64,000 nucleotides of DNA from Hydrogenobaculum sp. Y04AAS1 (GTDB lineage: Bacteria > Aquificota > Aquificia > Aquificales > Aquificaceae), in the NCBI RefSeq assembly GCF_000020785.1, contig NC_011126.1, positions 186,001-250,000 of the forward strand, written 5' to 3'. The notes under the pieces are model-generated. The model was not told the origin of the DNA and made no database searches. It worked only from the letters and a program-made list of their open reading frames with translations. Shown here one piece after another: positions 1-9,106 of the stretch. The position numbers and the translations under genes are program-made. Within the stretch, counting starts at the first letter, position 1; each line of letters begins with the position of its first letter.

Positions 1-2616
1 TATAAAAGATATATCTATTTTAAGTATATCTATCGGAAGGTGTTTTAGATAAGCCAGCGATGAATAACCAGTGCCAAAATCATCTATTGATATTTTAATA
101 TGTTTGTTGAATTCTTTTATACTTCTAAATATCTTTTTGGATTTTTCTACATTTTTTATAATGTTTCTTTCTGTAATTTCTAAAACTAAATTATCTTGAA
201 CATCCACAGGCACAGAAGCCAATTTTTCAATAAAATCCTCATCTGGTAAGCTTAAGATCCCTTTTGCCGATAAGTTCAAAGATATAGATATATCTTTGTC
301 TAAAGATTTAAATATTCTTATCTTATCAGATATCTCTTTTAAAGCCCATTCTTCAAAATGCATGATATACTTACTATTTTCAAGGTAATCTATAAATTTA
401 TAGGGTGCATAGACAGTACCGTCTTTATCTACTATTCTTATAAGAGATTCAAAACCTACGATTTTCAAATCTTTTGAATTAAGATAAGGTTGAAAATAAA
501 ACCTAAACAAATTCTCTTCAGAAGCTCTTTCCACAAGATTTTCTGACGTTATATACTCTTGTAATCTTGTGTTTACCTCAGATTCATAAAACTTTATAAC
601 GTTTTCACCCTCTTTCTTAGAAAGGTTTAGGGTGACAACGGCGTTGTTGTAAACTTCTTCAAAATCAGTATTAGCAACATCAGATAATACGATAGAAACG
701 TTGTAGGATATGCTAATATAGTTTTTAGAGGTTTTTATCTTTCTATCCAAAAGGCTTCTAATCTTATATATCAAAATAGATTCACTTTCTATATCTGGGA
801 CAAATATGCCAAATTCATCGTTTCCGATCCTTGCCACAAATCCCTCTTTAAACTCTTGCTTTAAGATATTTGCTACCTCTTTTAGTACTTCGTTGCCCAC
901 ATCAAACCCATAGGTGGAGTTAACAAAAGACATGTTGTAAATATCTATAAGTATCAAAGCAAAATCTTTGTATCTTTTGCTTTCAACGACATCTGAAACA
1001 TAAAACTTAAAAGCTAAAAAGTTTGGCAGTTCGGTAAGAGTATCGTAAAATTTGTATTTATCAAGCTCTTGGCTCAATACTTTTTCATTGGTGATGTCTT
1101 TGCCAACGAATAAAAATTTCATGGTTCCGTCGTTAAGCACCACTGGATATATAGTCTGATCTATGTATATAACATTTTCATTTTTTGTCTTGTATGCAAA
1201 TATTGCAGAAAAAGGTTTGTTTGACGAAACGGTTCTCCATACCTCATCGCAAAAATTATCACTCTGATATTCGGAGTTAAACATTTTTGGGCTTTTGCCT
1301 ATCACCTCTTCTTTTTTATAACCTGTCAAATCTAAAACATGTTGATTGACGTACTCAATCAGACCCTCTTTGCTTGTTATAAGAAGCCACATTTTTGCAT
1401 CGTCTGTGGCTTTTCTTAAAACGATACTTTCTTTGTCTTTATCAATCTTCTCCAAAGCAAAAGATACATCTTTTTTAAGCTCTTCAAATATTGTCATAAA
1501 TTCTTTTTTAAAAGAAAACGGTATAATAGAATAAACGCTTATTACCGCATAAACTTCTCCATTTTTTTCTATAGGTACAGCTAACGATGAATATATATCT
1601 CTTTTTAAAAGCTCATCTTTCCAAGCTTTCATAAGATCTGATGTTAATGTGTTTTCGTTTATAACAATCCTATTTTCCCTATAAGCTATGCCAGTTTGTC
1701 CTATCCCTTCTGGGACATCTTCTCTTACGCTTATTTTAAGACTATCCACATATCCATCGTCTTCACCGCATTTATGCACTGGTTTTATGAACTCTCCTTC
1801 TTTTTTCCCAACCCATACAAATTTAAAACGGCTTTTATTTACAAGATTTTGGCATATTCGCTCAAAAAGCTCTTCTTCCGTATCAGCAGATATTATCGCC
1901 TGGTTTATATCTTTTAAGCTTTCTACAAGCATGCTACGGATTACAGATTCTCTGATAATATTTCCAGATTTTTGATATATCTTTAGTTTATTCGTGTTTT
2001 CTTCAGAGATTTCTTCCAGTTCCAAGGCTTTTATAAAAGCCTTTATACTATTTTGATGTGTTTCATAAAATTCTTTTGACACCAAGAAGTGATGACCTGC
2101 ATCCAAAGATATTTCCTTTACGATGTTTATGCTGTCTTTGGTTTCTTGGTCTAATTGATCGTAGTATTCTTTAAATATTAGCCCTAATTCTACTTCGCCG
2201 CTTATCACCTTTTTTACAACATCATCATAGAACTCTGACAAGACTATATTTTTGTCGTAAAAATCCATATCGTATAAGACATAAAAAGAATTTAGCTTAT
2301 CTACAATTGTTATATTGCTTGGTTCTTCATCGTTAAACTTTTTTCGGCTTACCAACAAAAAAACATCATTTTCATTTTTAAATTTGCCTATGATCTTATA
2401 GCCCTTATCTAAAAGCAAAAGCGTCATATCAAAGCTTGCGTAATAAATATCTGGTTTAAAATCGTCCTTAGAAAAATAAGCGTATTCTTCGTCAAAGTTT
2501 TTAAAAGGCTTAAGCTCCACCTCTTGGCCAAAAATTTCTTTTATCTTTTTAGCTATATTAAGCCATTTGTCAAGTCCTTTTTGTGTATCATGGGGACAAA
2601 CCCTAAACTCAATCAT
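1..2616 (-). CDS. PAS/GAF/GGDEF/EAL c-di-GMP protein with PhnD-like N-terminus (3' end outside window)
   Basis: The frame is open from ATG 2616 (GAGGT ribosome site just upstream) to the window edge, about 872 codons. Residues 1-200 look like a PhnD-type substrate-binding fold, but I see no signal peptide or membrane segment, so it would act in the cytoplasm. A GAF-like region follows from about 245, then a PAS domain near 410-440. The GGDEF signature near residue 600 reads GNDEF, so cyclase activity is doubtful. The EAL domain starts near 720 with ESL in place of EAL, keeping the metal-binding Glu, and shows LEITE and DDFGTGYSSL near 842. It is probably a c-di-GMP phosphodiesterase. Domain limits are estimates and the last part is missing. 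Confidence 0.85.
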   Translation of the reverse strand, partial: MIEFRVCPHDTQKGLDKWLNIAKKIKEIFGQEVELKPFKNFDEEYAYFSKDDFKPDIYYASFDMTLLLLDKGYKIIGKFKNENDVFLLVSRKKFNDEEPSNITIVDKLNSFYVLYDMDFYDKNIVLSEFYDDVVKKVISGEVELGLIFKEYYDQLDQETKDSINIVKEISLDAGHHFLVSKEFYETHQNSIKAFIKALELEEISEENTNKLKIYQKSGNIIRESVIRSMLVESLKDINQAIISADTEEELFERICQNLVNKSRFKFVWVGKKEGEFIKPVHKCGEDDGYVDSLKISVREDVPEGIGQTGIAYRENRIVINENTLTSDLMKAWKDELLKRDIYSSLAVPIEKNGEVYAVISVYSIIPFSFKKEFMTIFEELKKDVSFALEKIDKDKESIVLRKATDDAKMWLLITSKEGLIEYVNQHVLDLTGYKKEEVIGKSPKMFNSEYQSDNFCDEVWRTVSSNKPFSAIFAYKTKNENVIYIDQTIYPVVLNDGTMKFLFVGKDITNEKVLSQELDKYKFYDTLTELPNFLAFKFYVSDVVESKRYKDFALILIDIYNMSFVNSTYGFDVGNEVLKEVANILKQEFKEGFVARIGNDEFGIFVPDIESESILIYKIRSLLDRKIKTSKNYISISYNVSIVLSDVANTDFEEVYNNAVVTLNLSKKEGENVIKFYESEVNTRLQEYITSENLVERASEENLFRFYFQPYLNSKDLKIVGFESLIRIVDKDGTVYAPYKFIDYLENSKYIMHFEEWALKEISDKIRIFKSLDKDISISLNLSAKGILSLPDEDFIEKLASVPVDVQDNLVLEITERNIIKNVEKSKKIFRSIKEFNKHIKISIDDFGTGYSSLAYLKHLPIDILKIDISFI

Positions 2617-2689
2617 AACAATACCTCAATTATTATTAACATAAGGATATTTTATTATATTATAATTTGATAAGGTTGCAACGATAAAG

Positions 2690-4912
2690 TTAAACCTTTA
2701 CGCTTTCGTCTTTTGGGTTTGGTTGATAGCTTGACATACTGGTATCCCGTGGCAGACTTGCAGTAAGCTTTTTGTATTCTTCTTCCAAAGCGTTTGGTTT
2801 ATGAAGGTAAAACCCTTGGAAAAACATAAACTCTTTTGGAAAATGAATAGACGAAGCAATGTTTGTGAGAGCTTCCAGTATTTGGTTGCTGTCTACAAAC
2901 TCGTATATCACCCTAAGCTTGTTTCTTTTACAAAACATGGTGATAGTTTCCACCATAGACATATAGACCTGTGAATCCAATATTTTCTTTACTATAGCAC
3001 CGTCTATTTTTATGGTTTTTATGAGACCAGACTCCGAAAGCTCTCCTATGAGCTCGTAATTGGTGTATCCTGTGCCAAAATCATCTAAGGCAAGGTAAAG
3101 TAAATGATCTTTCATATCGTTTTCAAACAATTCTTTGTTGGTGGTGATAGCGTATTCGGTAAGCTCTAAGTTTAGCATAACCTCATTTTGTGATAGTGTT
3201 TTGACAAGTTCTTTTAAAAGCCCTACTACTTCACCGTTTTCAAGAGAAGGTGGATATATGTTTAGATAAAGCTCGTTGGTTATAGCTTTTATCTTATCTA
3301 CATTTTCCAATACTTTACCGATAACGGCTATATCAAGTAGCGTCATCGCATTTTCTCTTTGGAGAATGTTTATAAATTTATAAGCTGGTATGTAATTATC
3401 ACCTTGTTTTATCCTTACAAGCACTTCAAAAAATCTGTTTTTCAAGTTTTTATCGTATATCCATTGAACAAAAATATCTACATCTTTATTTTTTACTTTC
3501 TTTAAAACGATATCTTTTAGCTCTAAGTTTGCCTTTGCTTTTTCCAAGAGCTCTAACTTTCTATCACTTACATCTACTATCACCAAAGGTGGTGCAAGTT
3601 CTTTAAATTTTGTTTTTGACTCTTCTTTTATTATATTTATAATCTCATTTAGTTCTTCTGAAGACACTTCAAGAAATCTATTTATATCAAACTTATATAT
3701 ATAAAATACTGGATGGTTGCCAATCGCAAAATTTGATGTTTTTAAATCTTCTGCAAACAATTCTATATCTTTTATTAGATCGTTGTAAAAGCTAACAAAA
3801 TTGTAAGTTAGATCGTTGTTTAAAAATACATAGAGCTCATTTTTAACTCTGGTGAAAAACAGTTGGTTGAAATTTTCCATATGTTTGACAATAACGCTTT
3901 CTAGCATTTCTAAAATTGTTTCACATTGTTTGCCAAGCTGTCTATCTGTCATGGATCCAAAAAAGTTTACCACTAAAAGAGACAATTTGTCCTTATACTT
4001 TTTGTTGTTTAATATCTGTGGTATAAGTATTTCTTTGTCTTGATTCCAACGATTTGAGATAAGTTCATAGTTGTATATAAGCTCATATACAGCGTTTATA
4101 ACGTAGTTTGATATAGAAACAGCATGCCTGTAATCTTTTGAAATATAATAACCTATAAGCTGGTTCATATAAGTGTGAACATCTTTGTGTATTTCTATGG
4201 TTTTGACCTTAATAGCTTCTGCACCAAAACTCATTATGTCAAAACCAAGCCCATGAAGAATCTGCCCTACTTTGCACTCAATGTGGCTTTGCATCTCAGC
4301 TTTGAGATGCTCTTCAGAAACTTCTTTAAAAGCTTTTTGTATAGATTCTAATTTATTTTTTATACCTTCTTTAAAAAATAAGTCGTATTTTGAAGAAGTA
4401 TGTATGTTGTCACCGTTTATTATAAAGTTGATAGCGTAGCCTATTATACCTTCTATATAAGCATTGGCAGTGGTTTTGTCAAGCATCTCTTTTAACCTCA
4501 TTATAGTAGTACTTTCTAACCCAAGCTCTTCTTGATGAAGTTTTAAGAGATCTATGTAATAATCTATGGAATCAAGCATGGTATCTTTATTTACACCAAG
4601 CTGGTAATGTCTTCTGGCTATAATTTCAAGCTCATTCTCAGCTGTTTTTAGAGCGGTATCATCGCATTTCGACTCTGAGGACCAGGCGTTGCCATTTCCT
4701 TGCTCTGAGAACGGCCTTTGGCACACTTCATCTTTTTCTTGGATAAGTTTTATTATATTGTAAAGCACTTCAGATTGGGCTTTTATTAGTTTTTCAATTG
4801 TAAAAGGTGAGTTGAAAAACGCTGATGCATGGTAATCTTGTAAAAAGTGTGAGTAAAACTCGCTGAATATCTTATGCGATATGGTTAAGAACTTCTCTTT
4901 TTCTGCAATCAT
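2690..4912 (-). CDS. Globin-coupled EAL-domain phosphodiesterase
   Basis: 740 residues; ATG 4912 follows an AGAGGTG site. The N-terminal 150 residues resemble a sensor globin (protoglobin type): helical, with RRHYQLGV placing a candidate proximal His at 102. The middle, about 190-480, is not recognised and may include a degenerate GGDEF fold. The C-terminal EAL domain, about 480-720, has EVL for EAL, an ExTE motif (LELTEYA), DDFGTGY at 610-616, KID and QGFYLHKP, so metal-binding residues look kept and c-di-GMP hydrolysis is likely. Gas or redox sensing through heme is inference. Residues 63-88 are encoded exactly by a copy of the repeat family found between genes elsewhere in this window and would form a loop within the globin part. 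Confidence 0.8.
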   Translation of the reverse strand: MIAEKEKFLTISHKIFSEFYSHFLQDYHASAFFNSPFTIEKLIKAQSEVLYNIIKLIQEKDEVCQRPFSEQGNGNAWSSESKCDDTALKTAENELEIIARRHYQLGVNKDTMLDSIDYYIDLLKLHQEELGLESTTIMRLKEMLDKTTANAYIEGIIGYAINFIINGDNIHTSSKYDLFFKEGIKNKLESIQKAFKEVSEEHLKAEMQSHIECKVGQILHGLGFDIMSFGAEAIKVKTIEIHKDVHTYMNQLIGYYISKDYRHAVSISNYVINAVYELIYNYELISNRWNQDKEILIPQILNNKKYKDKLSLLVVNFFGSMTDRQLGKQCETILEMLESVIVKHMENFNQLFFTRVKNELYVFLNNDLTYNFVSFYNDLIKDIELFAEDLKTSNFAIGNHPVFYIYKFDINRFLEVSSEELNEIINIIKEESKTKFKELAPPLVIVDVSDRKLELLEKAKANLELKDIVLKKVKNKDVDIFVQWIYDKNLKNRFFEVLVRIKQGDNYIPAYKFINILQRENAMTLLDIAVIGKVLENVDKIKAITNELYLNIYPPSLENGEVVGLLKELVKTLSQNEVMLNLELTEYAITTNKELFENDMKDHLLYLALDDFGTGYTNYELIGELSESGLIKTIKIDGAIVKKILDSQVYMSMVETITMFCKRNKLRVIYEFVDSNQILEALTNIASSIHFPKEFMFFQGFYLHKPNALEEEYKKLTASLPRDTSMSSYQPNPKDESVKV
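4649..4726 (-). repeat. Intergenic-type repeat inserted in frame in a gene
   Basis: On the coding strand this 78-nt stretch begins GTGTGCCAAAGGC and ends AAATGCGATGATACCGCTCTA, minus one base at each quotation edge, which matches the ends of the repeat copies at 31941-32173. It is exactly 26 codons with no stop and has the same length as the tandem unit at 31941. The 5' hairpin (GCC-AAA-GGC) is intact; the 3' hairpin has one A/C mismatch. Confidence 0.8.
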
Positions 4913-4980
4913 AAGACACCTCTATCTTATTTATAACATAAATTACTAATTTTTTCCATAATACGTATCAGTATTTTTAT

Positions 4981-5025
4981 TTGGACTTCTTTGGACAAAT
5001 GAGACTTTTAGTTTTTGGCTTTTAA
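4981..5025 (+). promoter_or_regulatory. Paired TTGGAC motif upstream of the transglycosylase pair
   Basis: TTGGACTTCTTTGGACA at 4981-4997 is followed 14 nt later by TTTTTGGCTTTTAA at 5012-5025. The same two blocks, with 13 nt between them, occur on the minus strand at 21056-21013 ahead of the unknown operon that starts at 20975. I infer a shared activator or sigma factor site; only two copies were found. Confidence 0.4.
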
Positions 5026-5039
5026 CGATATTAAAATTT

Positions 5040-5273
5040 ATGAGAGATTTAAGTTTAACGGCGGTAATTATCAACGTGTTTGTGGGGCTGTTTTTGTTCT
5101 TTTTCAAGAATAAGCTTGAAACTCTTGAAAAGGAGATAGAAAACCTAAGGCAGAAATCTGTGATAAAAGAAGACTATCACAGGGAGCTTGATAGGTTTTT
5201 CAAAGAAGTGTTTAGAAGACTTGACAGATTGGAGGCTTACTATGTGGGACAAAACCAAGCTAAAAAGCGTTAA
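5040..5273 (+). CDS. Small membrane-anchored coiled-coil protein
   Basis: 77 residues, not recognised as a named family. Residues 7-24 form one hydrophobic segment, and the rest is charged and heptad-like (about 26-65), so it should be an inner-membrane protein with a cytoplasmic or periplasmic coiled coil. No Shine-Dalgarno site is visible before ATG 5040. Its end overlaps the next gene, a lytic transglycosylase, by 32 bp, so the two are probably translated together. Such a pair could assist local wall opening, but this is only suggested by context. Confidence 0.65.
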   Translation: MRDLSLTAVIINVFVGLFLFFFKNKLETLEKEIENLRQKSVIKEDYHRELDRFFKEVFRRLDRLEAYYVGQNQAKKR

Positions 5274-5796
5274 AAACCTCTACAAGGAGGAAGTGCTGCA
5301 GATACCGGCTATTTTTAAAAACAAAGATGACTACGTGGCGTTTTTGATGGCGCAGTCTTATCAAGAATCTGGGTGGAATGAAGAAAGCGTTTCTAAAACA
5401 GGTTGTAAAGGCTTTGCTCAGTTTGAACTATCCACTTGGAAATTTGTTTGGAAAAAGCTCCTAAAACATGAAGAAATACCAAGCATATGGGACATAAAAG
5501 CTCAAATAATAGCCCAGCACACTTATATGAAATACCTTATAAACGCCGTTTCCAAGAAAGAACCCATGTTACCAAGGCAGGAGATACTAGCCTATTCTTT
5601 GATGGCTTACAACGGTGGTCTTAGCGTGGTGGAGTGGTGTCTTGAATATCACGGTGTTGTTTCTGTAATAGCTTTAAGAGATTATAGAAATTCTCACAAA
5701 AGCACATACCCCGATGAAAATAAAATTTTTGAAATTCTAAACTACCCAATATCCATCTTTAACATATGGCGTAGCCTTCGAGAAATTGCTGTATAA
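5242..5796 (+). CDS. Soluble-type lytic transglycosylase domain protein
   Basis: I place the start at ATG 5242, which has GGAGG six bases upstream (184 residues); a longer frame opens at 5188 without such a site. The SLT/goose-lysozyme-like core is visible: QSYQESGWN with catalytic Glu 42, GCKGFAQFE, then LMAYNGG. The enzyme would cleave the glycan strand of peptidoglycan to a 1,6-anhydro end. No signal peptide is evident, so export or phage-like release is unclear. It is embedded in the upstream membrane coiled-coil gene and is followed after 10 bp by ftsW. Confidence 0.75.
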   Translation: MWDKTKLKSVKNLYKEEVLQIPAIFKNKDDYVAFLMAQSYQESGWNEESVSKTGCKGFAQFELSTWKFVWKKLLKHEEIPSIWDIKAQIIAQHTYMKYLINAVSKKEPMLPRQEILAYSLMAYNGGLSVVEWCLEYHGVVSVIALRDYRNSHKSTYPDENKIFEILNYPISIFNIWRSLREIAV

Positions 5797-5806
5797 TATG
5801 TGATAA

Positions 5807-6931
5807 ATGAGGTTTTACATTAAAGAATGGGATGAAATCATACTTGTAAGTGTGTTGCTTTTATACATAATAGGTCTTGTAAATATAGCAAGTGCAAGTT
5901 TGGTGGGTAGTGTATTTATAAAACTTGGCTTTTCTGCTTATAAAAAACTTATATTTCAATTTGGTATTGGTATTGTAGGCTTTTTTATGGCTGCTTTGAT
6001 TACTAAATTTGATTACGAAAAGCTTAAAAACCCAAAGGCCATATATAGTATCATATCTTTAAACATTTTTCTACTCATAGTGGTGCTCTTAATAAAGTAT
6101 GCCAAACATATGCCTGTAAATAGATGGCTTTTTGGTGGAAGTTTACAAGTGTCGGAATTTTCAAAGATTATAAACATTGTTTTTTTAGCTTACTATATAA
6201 GTAGAAAAGGTGAGGTTAGTGCTACGAAGGAGCTTTTGTTTGCTTCCTTTTTGGTGGCCTTACAGTCTTTTCTGATATTTTTAGAACCAGATAGGGGAAG
6301 CGCTATTTTTTTACTTTTTATTGCTTTTATAATGCTTTGGATAGGCAACGCTCCTCCTAGGGTTTTATATCCGGCAACGTTTATGTTTGGTGTGCTTGGG
6401 ATTCTTTTTTTACTTTTAAAAACTGGCGGAAACTATGTGGAAGGTCGTTTTGCGGCATGGTTAAATCCTTTTGCCAAGGCAAACACAAAAGGCTATCAAA
6501 TTATACAGTCTCTTTTTGCTTTTGCCCACGGTAAACTCTTGGGTGTTGGTATAGGGGAGGGTATTCAGAAAGAGGGTTATCTTCCAGAAATAGATACAGA
6601 TTATGCTCTTGCTCTAATAGGTGAAGAATGGGGATTTTTGGGGGTTTTGTTTGTGGTTCTTTTATATGCTGGACTGGTTTACAGAATATTTAAAATATCA
6701 AATTTTGCTGAAAATAGCTTTGGTAAGCTTATTGCGTTTGGCATAGGTATGTATATAGCTACGGAGTCCATATGGAATATGATGATGGCTATGAATGTAA
6801 TACCCTCAAAAGGTATAGCTCTACCATTTATAAGTTATGGAAGCTCAAATTTGCTTGCCAACCTGTTGGCTATAGGTCTTGTGATGTCTGTTTATAGAAA
6901 AGAAAAGAAACCATGGAAAAAACTTTCTTAG
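5807..6931 (+). CDS. ftsW: SEDS-family peptidoglycan polymerase, FtsW (or RodA)
   Basis: 374 residues with about ten membrane segments. Family motifs are clear: EPDRGSA, FAAWLNPF, GYQIIQSLFAFAHGKLLGVG, TDYALALIGEEWG and LPFISYGSSNLL. SEDS proteins polymerise lipid II glycan strands together with a class B penicillin-binding protein. I prefer FtsW over RodA because murG follows with a 19-bp overlap, the usual division-cluster arrangement; sequence alone does not settle it. TATAAT at 5792-5797 ends nine bases before the ATG, so a short-leader or leaderless transcript is possible. No clear ribosome site is seen. Confidence 0.85.
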   Translation: MRFYIKEWDEIILVSVLLLYIIGLVNIASASLVGSVFIKLGFSAYKKLIFQFGIGIVGFFMAALITKFDYEKLKNPKAIYSIISLNIFLLIVVLLIKYAKHMPVNRWLFGGSLQVSEFSKIINIVFLAYYISRKGEVSATKELLFASFLVALQSFLIFLEPDRGSAIFLLFIAFIMLWIGNAPPRVLYPATFMFGVLGILFLLLKTGGNYVEGRFAAWLNPFAKANTKGYQIIQSLFAFAHGKLLGVGIGEGIQKEGYLPEIDTDYALALIGEEWGFLGVLFVVLLYAGLVYRIFKISNFAENSFGKLIAFGIGMYIATESIWNMMMAMNVIPSKGIALPFISYGSSNLLANLLAIGLVMSVYRKEKKPWKKLS

Positions 6932-7980
6932 TATCAGGCGGTGGAACCGGTGGACATTTTTTCCCTGCCATTAGTTTTTTAGAGCTTTTAAAAGAAAAGA
7001 ATATAAATTCTTTCTATGTGGGCTCTTCTTATGGTATAGAGAAAAAACTTCAAGAAGATATACCCTCTAAAAATATTTTTCTTGATACAAAAGGCTTTGT
7101 TGGTAAAAGATATCTTGATAAGTTAAAATCTCTTTATCTTATGGGAAAATCTGTATACTTTTTAAATAAAAATATTAAAGACGATTTTATAGGAGTTGTG
7201 TTTGGTGGATACGCATCTTTACCCGTAGGGGCTTTGAGTATATTAAAAAGAATGCCCCTTTTTCTTCATGAGCAAAATACCATTCCAAGCCTTACGAATA
7301 AATCTCTTTCCAAAAAAGCTAAATTATGCTTTACGACGTTTTCCTATACCTCTAAGTTTTTTAAAAATGCTTTTAGAGTAGGTATGCCTATTAGAAAAGA
7401 GTTTTTGAGCTTTTACGATAAAAAAGAACTTCAAAAGGAGTTTGGTATAGAAAGCCCTTGTGTTTTGGTAATGGGTGGTTCTCAAGGGGCAAAGGTTTTA
7501 AACGATATAGCTATAGATTTTTTCAAAAAAACAAACTTTAATGGCATCATCCTAACAGGTGAAAAAAACTACGAAGAGGTTTCAAACGCTCTTAAAAGCC
7601 TAAAACGAGTGAAGGTTTTTCCTTTTTTTAAAAAGATGTATAAGCTTATGAGAGCTTGCGATGTAGCTATATCTCGTGCTGGGGCAAGTACTGTGTATGA
7701 GATGGCTACGCTGGGTCTTCCGGCTGTGCTTGTACCATATCCGTATGCTGCATACAACCATCAGTATTTCAATGCTTTGGAGATAAAAGATTTAGGCGGG
7801 GCTCAGCTTATAGAACAATCTAAATTAGATTATGATAGTCTTATAAAAGCCTTAGAAAATGTTCTAAATGATTTAGAAAGCTATTCAAAAAATATATCTT
7901 CTTTTTGTATAAAAACCGAAGAAAATGATATAATATTACCACAAGAGCTTATGCTTGAAAAAATACGGGGTATATTATGA
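6913..7980 (+). CDS. murG: UDP-GlcNAc:lipid I GlcNAc transferase MurG
   Basis: 355 residues, the normal length for MurG. It adds GlcNAc to undecaprenyl-PP-MurNAc-pentapeptide on the cytoplasmic membrane face to make lipid II. The N-terminal GGGTGGHFFPA loop (9-19), HEQN, a second glycine loop (VMGGSQGAKVLN) and the SRAGASTVYE donor site are all present. It starts inside the end of ftsW and ends in an ATGA overlap with the downstream diguanylate cyclase, so the three genes are one transcription unit. Confidence 0.95.
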   Translation: MEKTFLVSGGGTGGHFFPAISFLELLKEKNINSFYVGSSYGIEKKLQEDIPSKNIFLDTKGFVGKRYLDKLKSLYLMGKSVYFLNKNIKDDFIGVVFGGYASLPVGALSILKRMPLFLHEQNTIPSLTNKSLSKKAKLCFTTFSYTSKFFKNAFRVGMPIRKEFLSFYDKKELQKEFGIESPCVLVMGGSQGAKVLNDIAIDFFKKTNFNGIILTGEKNYEEVSNALKSLKRVKVFPFFKKMYKLMRACDVAISRAGASTVYEMATLGLPAVLVPYPYAAYNHQYFNALEIKDLGGAQLIEQSKLDYDSLIKALENVLNDLESYSKNISSFCIKTEENDIILPQELMLEKIRGIL

Positions 7981-9065
7981 TAGACTATAAAACTAGATTG
8001 TTTGAGCTTTTAAAGAGATATCATATTAAAAAAGATGCTGCTAACATATTCTTGGAGCTATTTGAAGCGCAAAATAATGCTGGGATTTTTGAAAACCATA
8101 ACCAGCAAACTTATTACGATTTGAATATTTTGAAAAATTTTGGGATAACCGATAAAGATATTAAGAATTTCTGTAGAGTTAAACATATAATTTTGGACAC
8201 CGACGAATGTCTTAAAAAACGCATAAGTCCAATGTTTGATTATCTAAAGGATTTTATATACAAGTTTCTGGATTTATTTTGCAATTTTACTGAAGGCGCT
8301 GTTTATAGCTTTATTTTAGATTGTATAGAACTTGGCTTTGCTTTGGAAAAAGAAAGTGAAAATATCTTTGATTTTTACAAAGCTCAAAATATTTTATCCT
8401 CGTATACTATAGACGCTATAAGAAAGTATAAAGATGATCATCAAAATGAATCCATTGATATCTTTGGTCTTACCGCTTCTTTTGTAAAGTTTTCCCATTT
8501 TGCTTCAGAAGTAGTTTCTTTATCTTACTATGAAAAGCTTCTTACAGACAAAGTATATGAGGTTTATGAAAAATCTACAAAAGATCAGCTTTCTAACCTT
8601 TACAATAGGGCAAAGTTTAACGATATCAAAAATTATGAATTTGCTAGGTCAAGACGGTATAAAATACCGCTATCTCTATGCATGTTTGATATAGATGATT
8701 TTAAGAAAATAAACGATACTTACGGCCATCCTATTGGTGATAAGGTGATAAAAGAGCTTGGCAAGGTTGTTTTGGATAATGTTAGAAAATCCGATATACC
8801 CTTTAGATGGGGTGGTGAAGAATTTTTAATATTGTTTACCCATACTCATTTAAACGAAGCTAAGTTAGCCTGTGAAAAGCTACTTAACAAGATAAGAAAT
8901 ATTGAAATAAAAGAAGGTGATAATATTGTTAAGTTTACCGTAAGCATGGGTCTAACGGAGTTAAAAGAAGAAGACGATAGTCTTGAAAAAGCCATCGAGA
9001 GGGCTGATAAAGCTCTTTACTACGCAAAAAGAAGCGGTAAAAATCGTATTGAGATTTTGATATAA
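7977..9065 (+). CDS. Diguanylate cyclase with helical N-terminal sensor region
   Basis: 362 residues. The C-terminal GGDEF domain (about 200-360) carries an intact GGEEF site at 279-283 and an inhibitory RxxD site (RKSD, 270-273) at the standard five-residue spacing, so it should make c-di-GMP and be product-inhibited. Residues 1-195 are helical and soluble with several Cys residues; I do not recognise the fold. The start overlaps the murG stop as ATGA, linking second-messenger output to cell wall genes. No membrane segment is visible. Confidence 0.88.
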   Translation: MIDYKTRLFELLKRYHIKKDAANIFLELFEAQNNAGIFENHNQQTYYDLNILKNFGITDKDIKNFCRVKHIILDTDECLKKRISPMFDYLKDFIYKFLDLFCNFTEGAVYSFILDCIELGFALEKESENIFDFYKAQNILSSYTIDAIRKYKDDHQNESIDIFGLTASFVKFSHFASEVVSLSYYEKLLTDKVYEVYEKSTKDQLSNLYNRAKFNDIKNYEFARSRRYKIPLSLCMFDIDDFKKINDTYGHPIGDKVIKELGKVVLDNVRKSDIPFRWGGEEFLILFTHTHLNEAKLACEKLLNKIRNIEIKEGDNIVKFTVSMGLTELKEEDDSLEKAIERADKALYYAKRSGKNRIEILI

Positions 9066-9071
9066 ATTAAG

Positions 9072-9100
9072 TTGCAAAAATAACTATAAAAGCTTAAAAT
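9072..9100 (+). promoter_or_regulatory. Promoter of nuoEF (leaderless)
   Basis: TTGCAA (9072-9077), a 17-bp spacer, then TAAAAT (9095-9100). The nuoE ATG begins only seven bases after the -10 box and has no ribosome site, so transcription should start at or beside the ATG and give a leaderless mRNA. Confidence 0.6.
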
Positions 9101-9106
9101 GTATAT

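Noticed and set aside
5807-6931. Calling the SEDS protein RodA
   Set aside because: Sequence does not separate it firmly, but the overlap with murG favours FtsW; recorded as uncertain.
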